Origin: Hippopus hippopus
Taxonomy: Eukaryota > Mollusca > Bivalvia > Cardiida > Cardiidae
Length of the DNA stretch: 64,000 nucleotides
Assembly (NCBI GenBank): GCA_946811185.2
Contig: OX328096.1
Span: 38,886,011-38,950,010, forward strand
Direction: 5' to 3'
The notes below the pieces were generated by a model. It worked only from the letters and a program-made list of their open reading frames with translations. It searched no databases and had not been told where the DNA came from. The translations under genes and the position numbers were made by a program. Of the stretch, positions 1-13,300 are shown piece by piece. Position 1 is the stretch's first letter. Every line of letters begins with the position of its first letter.

Positions 1-28
1 ATAATTATCCTGTGTTGAAGTAAATATC

Positions 29-614
29 TTAACTCTTCACCAGACAAAAAAATTTTATATTATGTTTCATGTGTCTATTTTTAGAAATGTTATGGGTAAA
101 GAAATGTCATAATTTAAGCTGGGGGGAATTATTTCCCCGTCACAGTGAATATTTTCCTCCTGCCGAAAATCTGGAACTACTTTTTCAAGCTTTTTAAGTT
201 TTTAAGTTTTAAAAGTGGCATTCGTTGATAAAATAATCAGAGGAAATATGATATATAATTTATTTCATCAGCTTGTGGTTAATATGGGGAAATATTTGCC
301 GAAAAAGGGAAAGGTCCGCGAAAATAACTCGTGCCTTATGGCACTCGTTATTTTCGGATACCTTTCCCTTTTTCGGCAAATATTTCCCCATATTAACCAC
401 AAGCTGATGAAATAAACTCTATATCCCTGAAGGCACTTGCAGGTGACAAATTCAGTGTAAATCAAAACATGGAATTTGTCTTTCATTGGGTAGAAAACAT
501 CGTGGGAAGAGGAGAAAATGCTAATAACAAGCATTTTCTCCTTTTTTCACAATGTTTTTAAAATCTTTCTTCCCTACCGTCATTAAAAATCTGGATTTTG
601 AAGTAAACAATTAA
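29..614 (+). mobile_element. piggyBac-like MITE split by a fold-back insertion
   Basis: The left end TTAACTCTTCACCAGAC and the right two thirds are separated by a ~360-bp insertion. The palindrome at ~510-557 is imperfect. This is an old copy. Confidence 0.6.
56..424. mobile_element. Fold-back element, copy 1 (inserted in a MITE)
   Basis: Nearly identical to the stretch at 11238-11608. The right half is a long hairpin: TTTATTTCATCAGCTTGTGG at ~258 pairs with its complement ending ~414, with an inner perfect hairpin around GAGTGCC...GGCACTC. TATAT on both sides (56-60, 420-424) may be the target duplication. The 66-codon open frame inside is a by-product of the inverted repeat. Confidence 0.7.
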
Positions 615-639
615 ATAATGAGAAAATGTTGAAGTATTT

Positions 640-716
640 GCACAATGACAAAGAAGAAGAAGACAAGTTCACGTCAGTACCTCAACATTTTCTTCAAAAA
701 TAGCCCAGCTTTAAAT
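640..716. repeat. 3' fragment of the GCCCCTGTTGT repeat family
   Basis: Ends TTTTCTTCAAAAATAGCCCA then GCTTTAAA, like the ends of the copies at 2904-3315 and 6483-6780. Only the tail is present. Confidence 0.45.
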
Positions 717-965
717 GATCACCATGACAAACTGAATAATCTTACCAGTCTATACAGGTTATTGAACAATGTAAGATCATAGTTTCTACTGCTAGATACT
801 TCATTATGATTGATTTCAATGTGCAATGCAAAACAACATTAATCCAAATCAGGGCCTTAATAAATATGAAAACAATGCTCATATGACTATTCAAAACTGC
901 TGCTTCACTTCAAAAAACATATGATAATTTTCAAAATAAACAATTATAGTTGAGTAAGCTTAATG

Positions 966-1193
966 TGTCTCTGTAATGCATTATACCAAGCAAGTCATTA
1001 CGGATCCATAAAATACTTTTTGTCAAACAACCGACTGAATCATTAGGTAAAATAGTTCTTGGACTTGCAGAAAATTGGGAGATAGTGAAAAGTTTCGGCC
1101 CATGTCAGCCTGCACAGAGTGCGCAGGCTGACTGTGACATGGGTTGATATGTTTCGCAAATGCATTAAGCCCCTTTTCACAGAGCATGGCTCA
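966..1193 (-). mobile_element. GAGCCATGCTC-ended MITE, truncated copy
   Basis: Ends with AAATGCATTAAGCCCCTTTT and AGAGCATGGCTC and contains the hairpin CAGCCTGCACAGAGTGCGCAG. Related to the copies at 23074 and 55462; the other end is missing or degraded. Confidence 0.65.
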
Positions 1194-1257
1194 GTTATTT
1201 CACTATATATAATACAACAAGATGGATTTATGCGTGAAAAAAAAAAAAAACAGCTAC

Positions 1258-1362
1258 CTTCAATACAGGTACACAGAAATCCACTCTCACTTCCTACACA
1301 AGTGCCATTATTGTGACAATTAACATGCTCACAAGGCCCAATTCTAGTCTCACAGCTCTTTC
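1258..1362 (-). CDS. Exon 35 (last in window): end of one EGF and most of the next
   Basis: Residues 3159-3193. GKSCETRIGPCEHVNCHNNG then TCVGSESGFLCTCIE. The exon is phase 1-1, so another EGF-completing exon must follow below position 1. No further exon was recognised in 1-1257. Donor GAAG/GTAGCT. Confidence 0.9.
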
Positions 1363-4300
1363 CTGCAAGTCAATTGATAAACTTTTATCATATCTCATTT
1401 CGTAGTAAGAAAACAATTCAAGGCTGGTCAACAACATACGAAATAATGCCAATGAGGTTAACTATCAAATAAAACACTGATTACTGTAAAACTTTCACAC
1501 CCAGCAATTTGAAGCATTGCAGGACACATTATACATAATAAATGACATTTTCCTATCCTTCAAACACCCATCCTTTTACAACTTTATAATAGTCTTAGAA
1601 GGGTCTAAGACTAGCTTTCAATGTGATGGGTGAATAGAGGGGAAAAAACTTCACATAATACTAGTATCCTCATTTCATCATCATTCAAATCCCAAAGCTC
1701 TGTCATACGCATTGTTAGATATGCACTATTCACAGACAAAACTCGCTTAAGCAAAAAATACATGTTTTCAAATTCAAATGAAGCACCGAGGTGCATTAAC
1801 CCTTTACCACACGGCAAAATTTAAGACCTATCCAAATTGAAAGCATTTGCAGACGACAATTTCATAGTGGCTCAAATGACGCAACTTTTCTTTGATAGGA
1901 TAGAAAACTTTGTGGGAAAAGGAGAAAATGCTGGTTACCAGCATTTTCTCCTTTTCCCACAATGTTTTCAAAAGGCCTCTTTTTTAGGGGCGTCAAAAGG
2001 CGTCATTGTGTGGTAAAGGGTTAAAGCCCAAATGGCATCCAACAGAAAACAATGTAAGAGTTAAAATGCAGTTAAATTTAAATCACACCATTTAAGAATA
2101 GGGAATTTATTGTGAAGATGACAATCTGTTATTGTAGGGTCGATCCAAGTGTAAGTTGCAGGCATAATAATGAATTTTAAGAGTATGTCAAAAATTCTAA
2201 GGTCGCTCTTTCTTTTGTTTACTTCTAACCTGGTTTTAAAATTCATTGCTCTGGCACTGACTAACATTTGGACCAACTACACAATAACAGATTGTCATCT
2301 TCACAATAATTTCCAAGCTCTTAAAAGGTATGATTTAAATTCAAAAGCATGCTTACACCTGCATTGTTTACTTTTGGCCATTATTGGGGCTTTAATAAGC
2401 TCATCATTAAGCTGAACAACACATGAAGGGTACACAAAAAAGCAAAAGGTTTCAAATGACTGCTTTGAAAAACAAACTGGTGGATATACCTGTATGTCCT
2501 GGAAGACAATAGCAAACATGACCTTCATTCATACTGACACAATTTCCTTGGGTGCCACAAAGTATTCCATCACAGTTATCTAAAGAGAGAAATACAAAAT
2601 GTTCTGGCCCGAAAGAATACCTAATCTTCAATAGTAATCTGAGGTAAAACTCAAATGAAGTTATTCTGTATCCATTTGACTATACAAAGCAAAACAACAC
2701 CTGATTATGAATTCCAAAATCTACAGATACTAAGTCTAAAACTAGTTGCAGGAGGTAGAGTGTTAATTACATGTAACTACGTATATTTACATAAGATGAC
2801 TGTTAAGAACATTGTTGCCAAAAAAGACATTGCTCTCTAGATCTAGAGCAATTTCTCTTGTAGTAACTGATTCAATATTTTCCAAAAGTTACCTAGTACA
2901 TGACAAACAAGAACACCACATGCAGATGCCAACATGTGAAGTGCTTGATTTTCAGAGAAAATTTTTTGTCAAAAAAGTGGAATAACTCTTGTATAGGTTC
3001 CCCTTTTGATAGTTAACAATCAGTACAAGTTTGAACAAATATCTTCTGTAGTTACAGAATTATTATAAAATGTCAGTTTTTGAAAAGTCTAACTCAAAGA
3101 AGAGGCATAACTGAGTCAAAAATATTTTGATGGTTACATGCCCCTGTTGCATGGGTTTCCCTTTTAATAATTAACATCTTGTCCAAATTTGAAATAAATA
3201 TCTTCAGTAATAACAACAATATTATGAAATGTCAAAGTTTTTGCATGATGAGGAAGACGACGCCAGGGCTATCCCAATAACTGGATGTTTTCTTTGAAAA
3301 CAACCAAGCTAAAATTGCTGTATCTATAAAAAGAAATAAGTCAAGAGGCCAGTCTGTCACCAAATATTACCTGAGCAGCTACTGATGGCTGATGACTTAT
3401 CTGTACATGGGACACACTGTGTAGATTGTGAGTGGTTACTGTAGAAACCATGTGGGCAGGGCAGGCATGGCTTGAACCCTGATATACTGTATTCATTTAC
3501 ATCACACTTCACTGAAATGTCAGTAAGATAAATTTATACTACAAGTACATGTAATTCATGATTAGCTTCAAGTTTCATCAAAATGCATGCTTGAGGACGC
3601 AAGCAATTCCTTCTTTTCCCCTGTTTTCATGAATTATACATGTACATTTCAGTGGCCAAAAAAAAAATAGATTTACAGTAGAGGTCCTACATGACAGAGT
3701 TCAGAATTCTAAAAAAAACTAACATATCATTATCAACTCTCCAAAACAATTTTTATATTCTAATGTAGATATTCATGGTACCATCAGGAAAGCAACCAAG
3801 TTTAACACTTCACCAAAAGACTTATCCAAAATCAGAAGTATGTGCAGAAAACAAGTTATATGTATCCAAAATGATGCCATTTGTCTTTGGAAGAGTAAAA
3901 ACTATGTGGTAAAAGAATTCAGGTTAACAATGGTCCTGACCTCTACATTCAGATGAGCTCTTTGATCCAGACTCAGAAGTGCTTGATCCACTGTCACATG
4001 GCTGACATGTTTTACTTCCCAGTGTTGTTTGATATGTTCCTTGAGGACATTTTCTACATGGCTCTAGTCCAGTTGCAGAGAACAATCCCGCTGCACAAAG
4101 CTCTAAAATGTACAAAACATATTGGCATAGTCACTAGCTTTTTGTTACAAAATCCTTACCACATAACTATATGAAATCAACACCCATGAATTTCAATTTC
4201 TACACTTACATGTGATGGGGTAGATCAATATCAGATGCCAAGTTCTTTTCAATCTAATCTTGATCCAATCTATCAACTTGAGTAAGAAAAGATTTACAGT

Positions 4301-7300
4301 GGACAATCACAAAGTTGAGAGGCTAAAACTATGTTGTTTCTTACTTAGACAGTGTTGAGTGTTTGTTACACTGGCAAAGAAACAATGGGAATGCACGCAT
4401 ATCTTCTCAGGTTGTATGCAATGCCTAAAGGAATGTACAAACTATAAGCTCCCCTGTATAACTTCCAAATCTATTTGTTTTTCACTCCTTTTAAATACTA
4501 ATGCAGTTGGTATAAAAGTTTATATTAGAAACAAAACTAGAAAAATCTTAGGCTCCTACCAATCCTCGAAATTCGAGACATAGCTTTGGTAAATCTTGCA
4601 GACAGAATAGATCAAGATCAGACTACAAAGGCTATGAATTATAGAAAAATTGAATTTGAAATTTCAACTATGCTTTTTCAACTGCCTAAAATTTTTGGTT
4701 TCTTCTTTTGCAATCAAAGCATTGATTCTGTTTTGATATAAAGACCCCTGTACACTGTTTTCATATAGTACATTGAAAATGTAATTACACCAAATTCAGA
4801 GACTAATCATAATGACAACTGATGTAATAGTCTTTTACAAAACAAGTCTCAGGTTAAATCGTCCTGAAGAAAAAGACTTTTGAATACATTGTTGGAAAAG
4901 GAGAAAATGCTGGTAACCAGCCTTTGAAAGAAAACTTACAGTTTCTGAGTAACATAACTTTGTTATCTGTAAATATTTTCAATCCAGAATAACCATGAAT
5001 TCACTGACCCTTTATTGTACAGGCTTTTTCTAAAGCCTACAAAAAACTTAAGCAAATTACACAAAAGACATCACGTAACTCTTTCCTTAGTGTAGATGAC
5101 ACCAGAATGTGCAGTCTAATCTCTGATCAACACTGTCCACTACTTAATTTTAGATTATGAACAAACTGTTATTTCATCTTGCAGTGGAACTATATTTGTA
5201 GCCACTGACATTTTTTTTTTTTTTGTAGTGAGCGAGTAGAAACAAAAAAGAAACAAAAGCATCTTTGTGCTCAATACTATGAAAAACATTGTACAGCATA
5301 AAAAATTTAGATTGAGTAGTAATACAAAAAAAATACCTTTACAATCCAAATGAGATTTGCTACCATTATTCTTTGTTGAAGTGTTAACTGGACATGAACT
5401 ACATCCCGTTGTATCCAAGTTTTCTCTAAAATATCCTTTTGGACACAACTCACAGACAGCTGTTTTGGCTGCCAATCCTCGTGGACATGGCCCTAATGTA
5501 TCAAATATACAAATACATTTCGTTACATTATGGTATGTCTTAACCCTTTACCACACAGCAAAATTTTAGACTCAACCAAACTGAAGTTATTTACAAGCCA
5601 CATTTCAAATGTTTTCCAAATGGTATTATTTATCTTTGAATAGAAAGTAAACATTGTGGGAAAGGGAGAAAATGCTGGTTACCAGCATTTTCTCCTTTTC
5701 CCACAATGTTTTCGTAAATCTTCTTTCTATAGGTCGTAGAAACTCATGACTGCAGGATAAAGGATTAAATGATAAATATCATAGGAACAGGAGATTCTTT
5801 AACTAGATCACAAAATTTTAGACCTAGCAATAATGAAAGCATTTGCAGACAACAAATTTAAGTAGAATTTGTTTTTCTACAAAAAAACAGATGTCTCCCC
5901 CCTTTTTGGTGTCAGAAGGATTGATATGTCACCAAGGCAATTTATAACTGAAATAATGGTCATTTTTCTCTAATGGTTTTCGAGTTATAGAGCGGACGCG
6001 ATATTGTACGTAAAATGAGTAAGGAAAATAATCAAAGGGAAATAACTCGAAAAATATACAAGCCAGAGTTATGGTTCTTGTGCATGACACTTTGTCTCAT
6101 GGTGCTTTACAAATGTGTGAAGTTTTATCAAAATATCTTAAAAGGTTTTCGAGTTATAGAGTGGACACAATTTGTGACAGACAGACAGACGGACTGACGG
6201 GGAAAAACAATATGTCTCCCAACCCTGATTGGGGGAGACATAATGAGGCTCACATGGTTGAATTTTTTTCAAAGGGTAGGAGACAGTGAAGGAAAAAAAG
6301 ATAAAATGCTGGTTACAAGCATTTTCTCCTTTCCAAACAATGTTTTCAAAAGGCTCCCTTTTCAGTCATTAAAGTTACAGGGTTGTTTGATAAAGAATGA
6401 AAAATTTTAAAATGATATATGTACTGCAAATGTATCATTTATTGTTGCAGTTTTCCTCATCATTAGGAATCCGTCATTGAAAAAGAAAAACAACATGACC
6501 TCAGAATGCAGGTGCAAACACTTGGCTTAATTTTCAGTGAAAATTCTAAGTTGAATAAGGGGCATGATTGTGTATGACAAAAATATTTTGATAGTTACCT
6601 GCCCCTGTTGTATGAGTTCCCCTTTTGACAGCCAACAACTTGTCCAAGTTTGAAGTAAATATCTTCAGTATTGATAGAGATATTACAAAATGTCAAAGTT
6701 TAGGCATGACAACAACAGACGACACCAGGGCTATGACAGTAACTCGTCATTTTCTTCCAAAACAGCCGAGCTAAAAATTACAGCAATTCTTATCACTCAT
6801 GTAAGTTATTACAACTGCTGCTTAATTGTGCTTCTTGTTTTCCATGAAGGTATCATTCATATTTGCAAAAAGACTACAGACCTTTTAACCCTTATGTAAA
6901 TAACGAAATTTTTGGACTGAACCAGATACAAAGCAAACTATGGCTCAAATGATGATTTCTGTGTTTTAAAAGGAAGAAAAAATTGTGGGAAAAGGAGAAA
7001 ATGCTGGTTATCACAGTGTTTTTGCAAGCCCTCTTTATAAGATTTGTTAAAATTCAGGATCATGTGGTTAAAAGTTACATATGTGTATTTACTCTTCTAA
7101 CACGTTTTGATTTTATGAAAAATCTACATATAAACTGGTAGTTTATACGTATCACTTAGTCCAACTCGTATTTGAGATTTTAAGATCACTAAATAGTACT
7201 ATGCAATTAAAGAAGGAATATTTAACCTTTTGCCACACAATCCTGTGTTTTAGCGACTTTGAGGAAGAAGTCTTTTGAAAACATTGTGAGAAAAGGAGAA

Positions 7301-10300
7301 AATGCTGATAACCAGCATTTTTTCCTTTTCCAATAATGTTTTCTTCAGAAAGTAATTTCATTTTTTGAGTCACATTTACTTTGTTGTCTGCAAAGTTAAT
7401 CATTATTCTTAACTTTGAATTTGGACAAGTCCACTATTCTGTCGTTTAGTAAAGGGTTAAGAGATGTGTTAATTTCTTCATCTGATGTGCCACTGTTTGA
7501 AACTTTCTAATTTTGAAACTTTTCACTAATTTTTTTTCTCCATCTATACCAAATTTTTTTTTTCAAACTTTGACTGCTTTAAGACATAAAAAGTGGTCTA
7601 GAACTGGACATTGTTAACTGGGTATTTGTCAACTTGTGAATTAAAAAAGATGAAATATCTCTGTTGCATATTGACTTACAGCACATTCCACCTTCTTGAT
7701 TATTTTCCACTAATACCAGCCCTCTAGTACAGTACTTATCCACACCCAGAATGGTTGCATTGATTAATAAAGCCGATTCTCCACATTCACTAGAAACAGT
7801 CAAGTTGTTTAAATATCCCCGAACTTCTTTACCCAATGGACATGGTGATGATAAGTCTGTCACTGTCAGCTTTAAAATGCTTGAAACAGATATCTAGATA
7901 AAGAAAAAGAAGATAGACTGTAACTTTCCAACAGGAAAGATCATTTTAGACTTTTCTAAATTGATAGCAGTTACAGACAATAAATTTGAAACTGCTCAAA
8001 TGGTCTAAATTGTCTATAAAAGGAAGAAAACACGTGGGAAAATGAGAAAATTCTGGGTACCAATTTTTCTCCTCATCCCATATTTTCAAAAGCCTTCTAA
8101 TTCACAGCTTTACAAACCCTGGATTGTCCAGTACAGGGCTAAACTGCAAATAACTTGACTTTTTCAAATGTCAGATTAGAAATGGAGGAATTAATTCTCC
8201 TAGCAACCAGCATATCAATGACTAGTAACTTTTAGAGTGCTTTTCACAACTTAACTCTTTACCAGACGACAAAATTTTACATTGTTCAAAATAGAAAGCA
8301 TTAGCAGATGACAAAATTAAAGTGACTCAAAATTTGAAATTTGTTTTGGGAAGGGTTGAAAACATTGTGGGAAAAGGAGAAAATGCTGGTAACCAGAGTC
8401 ATGAAAACCTGGGATTGTTTGGTAAGGAGTTAAACTAATTTTGCGGCCTGTGTAAATAAACAGCAGACTGCAAAAAAACATACAATCGGACCTTTGATCT
8501 ACAATGACTGCTTTGTTGAGATATTCTTGACAAAACCAACCTTGAAATTGCAATTATTTGGGTATTATTTCTCAGCTGAAAATTTCAGCTGGGAGCTCTA
8601 ACGTTTAATAATAGTTCTTTTTCATACCAAATCATCACATATCAATTTGAGGACAAAAAGTGATAAAAGTGGCTTCACAAAGGATTTCTGGAGAATTCTT
8701 TATGCCAATTAAATTATAAAGAAACTAACCTAGAACTCATCTTAACTCTTAAACAAATGACAAAGTTTAATACTAATCCAAATTAAAAGGGATTGTAGAT
8801 AGCATATGCGACTAAAATAAAAGTTAGTCTTTAGCACCACATAGAAAACAGTTTTAGAAAAGGGGAAAATGTTTGTTACCAGCCTTTTTTCCCACAATTG
8901 TTTTCAAAGGTTTCTTTCTCAAGTTGTCAAAACTCGAGATTGTATGTTAAAGGGTTAATATATATTAAAACTTCGATCATGAAATTCTCTGAGTTACAAT
9001 AAAAACATCCCACTTATTTATAGTATACTTACAGTGCCATTGTTTGTGGAGTTCTCAACAGCCATGACTTGGACATCAACATTTAGAGGTTTTAAAGCAC
9101 TCTGTATTTGCATGGAAAGGCTGTTTGTAATATTACACAGTGACTCAATGGTCTTAAAAGAATCTGGGTTCCAGTACCAGCTAATGTTGTACAACCACTC
9201 AGGACAAATACTGTAATCTACAAGGAAATGATGAACATTTTTTATAACCAAAAAAAAAAATAATAATAGTGACTTGCCAGAAAATAAAATCAGCCAATTG
9301 GTATGTCTTTTTATCTTTTTACAAAACAACTCTGACTTTTCAATGAACTTGAGGAAGAAGGCTTCTGAAAGTATTGCAGGGAAGGAGAAAATGCGGGTAA
9401 CCAGCATTTTCTCCTTTTCCCACAATGTTTTCATTTTAGCCATATTCAATTTGTCCCATACAAATGCTTTTAATTTGGATAGGTCTAAAAATTTGCTGTA
9501 TGGTAGAGTCAAGAGAAAAAAATATTGTCCTTTTTCAACCTGATGATTTCATCTTAATATCTGAAAGCAAAATCTTTGTTCATGTCTTTATCCACATTTT
9601 ACTGCTACTTTTTAGAGAAAAAAATGCAATATTTAGCTTGTACAAATTGAACATTCTGAACAAAGTGTCATCAAACACATACTTTTGTGGATACAGTCAG
9701 GGACAAAGTTCATTGGTGTCCATGTTGCATGTTTCTCACAATGGTATTCTGACACAGAGCTGCTCTCCACTGAATGCACCATAACAGAATCTCCAACACA
9801 ATGTGCACTGACTGATGATGATGTTGAAGACACTGATAACTGTGTAACATTTACATGGAGAGGTGAACCCAGTGTCCATACAGGACAACCAAATGCTGAA
9901 AGAAATGTAAAGTAGAGCAACGTAGGGTATTGTCGACCGTCGGCAGTTATCATCAATTCTTTACTGTGTCCTTTAATTCCATGAAAGATGAACAAATTCC
10001 ATTTTTATGATGTAACATATGACGTCAATATTTTATCTAATCACAGTGCCGGAAGTAAACAATACTCTGCAAGTCCCAAAGAGTCACTAAAATTTTACAG
10101 TAATAAAATTTCTCAACGTTAACGTCTACGATAAGGAGGGTGGTGGTTTTTGTCAGCGCGTAGGGCGTACTGAAACATGCTCAATTGCTTGAATTCAAAC
10201 GTAAATACAAGTTTCAGATATAGAATAGTGTTCGCATCACAAAATCGAGCGTGTTTTGCCCGCCATAAAGCAGCATATTGATGTGTCGATGACTGCCGAT

Positions 10301-13300
10301 GCTAATTTGTGCGATCGGCAATTATCGACAGATTAAGACATGATTAAAAGAAATAAGAATTAATATGTTTTATATAACCACAATTCCTTTTTTCTTTCGA
10401 GTTACAGCTATGTCCAGACAAATTTTGGCTTGAAAACTCCAAAACGAGTTCAATACTCGCCAAATAAAATGTCATAGGCCATAGAAATGGTGCGCAGTGG
10501 TGCAATGTCCAGACCTCTTAGTCCATGATATTACCAAAGTGTACCTGTTCGGCCTTCTTTTGTGGTTGTACTTATGTTATGCGCTAAGTTTTACTTTAAT
10601 TGCTTTATATTAGATCTAACTCGGCAACGAGTACTGGAATAAAACCTGTAATGACGAGTTAAAAGAGGATTTTAATGTTTAATTTTTGAAAATTGAATAC
10701 AATGTCGATAATAGCCGAAGCCTGTCGATATCACCCGACATACCCTTATGTATTATTGGCGTTGTTTGCTACAATACGCAACTTGGTGCCACTATTTTAT
10801 ACGTGTAGATCAGTAGAGTATCCGCGAAATAAACCACTGATAACTTCTGTTTGTATTTAAAGCGGCTGTTATCGACACCACACTTTCCGATCTCTTAAAG
10901 TGTCGGTAATTCCCGCCGTTGCTCTATGAGTTGTTAGCATACTGTATTTTTTTTTATCAACCCTTTACCAAACATTCCCATGTTTTACAACCCTGAGAAA
11001 AAAGGTAGTGGAAAAATATGGGAACTTGAGAAAAGGAGAAAATGCTATTTGCCTGCATTTTCCCACAATGTTTTCTATCCTTTCAGAGACAAACCTCATC
11101 ATTTGAGCCTTCTTTGTCAATTCCCAATGCCTTTGATTGGAAAAGTCTAGAATCTTGTTGTTTGGCAAAGAATGAAGAAAAAACATGTCAATGAAAAAAC
11201 ATGAACTATAAGTGAGCATTTTTCATCACTAATTTCAATCTTATATTATATTTCATGTGTCTATTTTTAGAAATGTTATGGTTAAAGAAATGTCGTAATT
11301 TAAGCTGGGGGGAATTATTTCCCCGTCACAGTGAATATTTTCCTCCTGCCGAAAATCTGGAACTACTTTTTTAAGTTTTTTAAGTTTTTAAGTTTTAAAA
11401 GTGGCATTCGTTGATAAAATAATCAGAGGAAATATAATATATAATTTATTTCATCAGCTTGTGGTTAATATGGGGAAATATTTGCCTCAAAAGGGAAAGG
11501 TCCGCAAAAACAACGAGTGCCTTACGGCACTCGTTGTTTTCGCATACCTTTCCCTTTTTCGGCAAATATTTCCCCATATTAACCACAAGCTGATGAAATA
11601 AACTCTATTTAATTATCGTGGAATGATATGAATAGATGATGTCTGTGAAACTGTAAAAATATTTGTATAGAAACTAACAAGTATGCCCTTCACTAGAGTG
11701 CAATAAACCTAAAAAGAAGTAAAACTGTTTTTGGTAACAGGTTACTGATATTTTGTGAAATCTGAAAATTAAACCTAAAAATCAGAGCATTTTAAACATA
11801 ACACACTTACGTATATATATCATGAGAAAGCTACAGGTAGCTGAATTGTTTGCATGGTCCCATACTGTCAAGGTGACCTTGAACTCTTCAAGGAGATTCA
11901 CTGTGTCACTGTTCTGGTCTAGCAACAATGACGTCCTGCTCATATCAGATCTATCTACCACATCAATGTGCTCAAATAGTTTCTCTGATACATCAGTGTG
12001 GTTTACTTTGGTGACTCTATCAGAAGTGTTTAGGTAGACCTTGAACATTTCTTCTGGACATCTTAAGGAAGGCTTGGTTACATCTAAAATAGCAGAAATC
12101 AATTAAGTTGTTACCAGATGCTGAAATTTTAGATATATAGAAACAAGTTGCACATGAAAGGGTAGAAAACATTGTGGTAAAGAAGATAATGCTCAATTGT
12201 AAACAAAGCAAATGAAATTTTGTATGCCTCAGTCTGTTGCCTGTATTCAGTACTTTGCACTTTACCACACAATCCTGAGTTTAAACCACCCTGATGGAAT
12301 AAACTTTTGAAAACATAGTAGGAAAAGGAGAAAATACTGATAACTTGCATTTTCTCATTTTCTCAAAATGTTTTCTATCCTGTCAGAGACAAATCCCATC
12401 ATTTGAGCCATATCTAATTTGTCTTCTGCAAAGACTTTGAATTTGGACAAATCTAAAATTTTGTCATCTGGCAGAGAGTTGAACAAGGCAATGTTCTAAT
12501 ATTTTGCAATTAGCTTCTTGATCTATACATGTACTGTAACTATTGGATGTAAAATTAAAAAATCTAGCTCTATTATTTTCAATCAATTCATTTAATTCCA
12601 AATTAAATCTGATTGCATACTGTTTAAAATTTTTGTAAAAAGTTAGTTTTTTTTTTCAAAAGTAACAAGCATGAACTGATATATAACAAGCTGCTTAGGT
12701 AATGTTTTGCAACTTAGTATCTTATACACTGATTAAATCAAACAAAAGAGAAAAAAGATTTCCTTGTTCTAAAATGCCCTCTAGTGGCTTAAAATAAATA
12801 AAGGAAAAAGGCATGACAAATCCATATTCTACGATACATATATAAGTAATACATGTATTTCAAAGTCAAGGTAGTTGATAGGAAAAAATTGAATTTCAAA
12901 ATTTTACACTAGTATAAGGATAAATGAACAACATTTTTATAAAACCCTTGCATGTAATAATTTTTAAAAACTTTTTCAGGGAAGGACTGGTGTAATAGGC
13001 TCTTATGACCAACAGGTCATTTGCCCACAACTTTTTTTTCGTATCATTCAAAAGAGACTAGTATTCTTCTACTTTCCCTTCAATATTTCTCCTTTGTGTA
13101 GACCAGACTAATAATTATAGCCTATATGACAAGTTAACTCTTTACCGAGCCATAGAATTTTAGACTTGTCCAAATTAAAAGCAGTAGCAGACAAATTCAT
13201 TGTAGCTCAGATGAAGTGATTTGTCTTTCAAATGGAAGAAAACATTGTAGGAAAAGGAGAAAATGCTGGTAACCAGCATTTTCTCCTTTTTCCACTATGT

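Noticed and set aside
215..415. A 66-codon open frame with a near-identical twin at 11401-11601
   Set aside because: Both lie within the long inverted repeat of the fold-back element; the conservation is at DNA-stem level, and the peptide is read through a palindrome.
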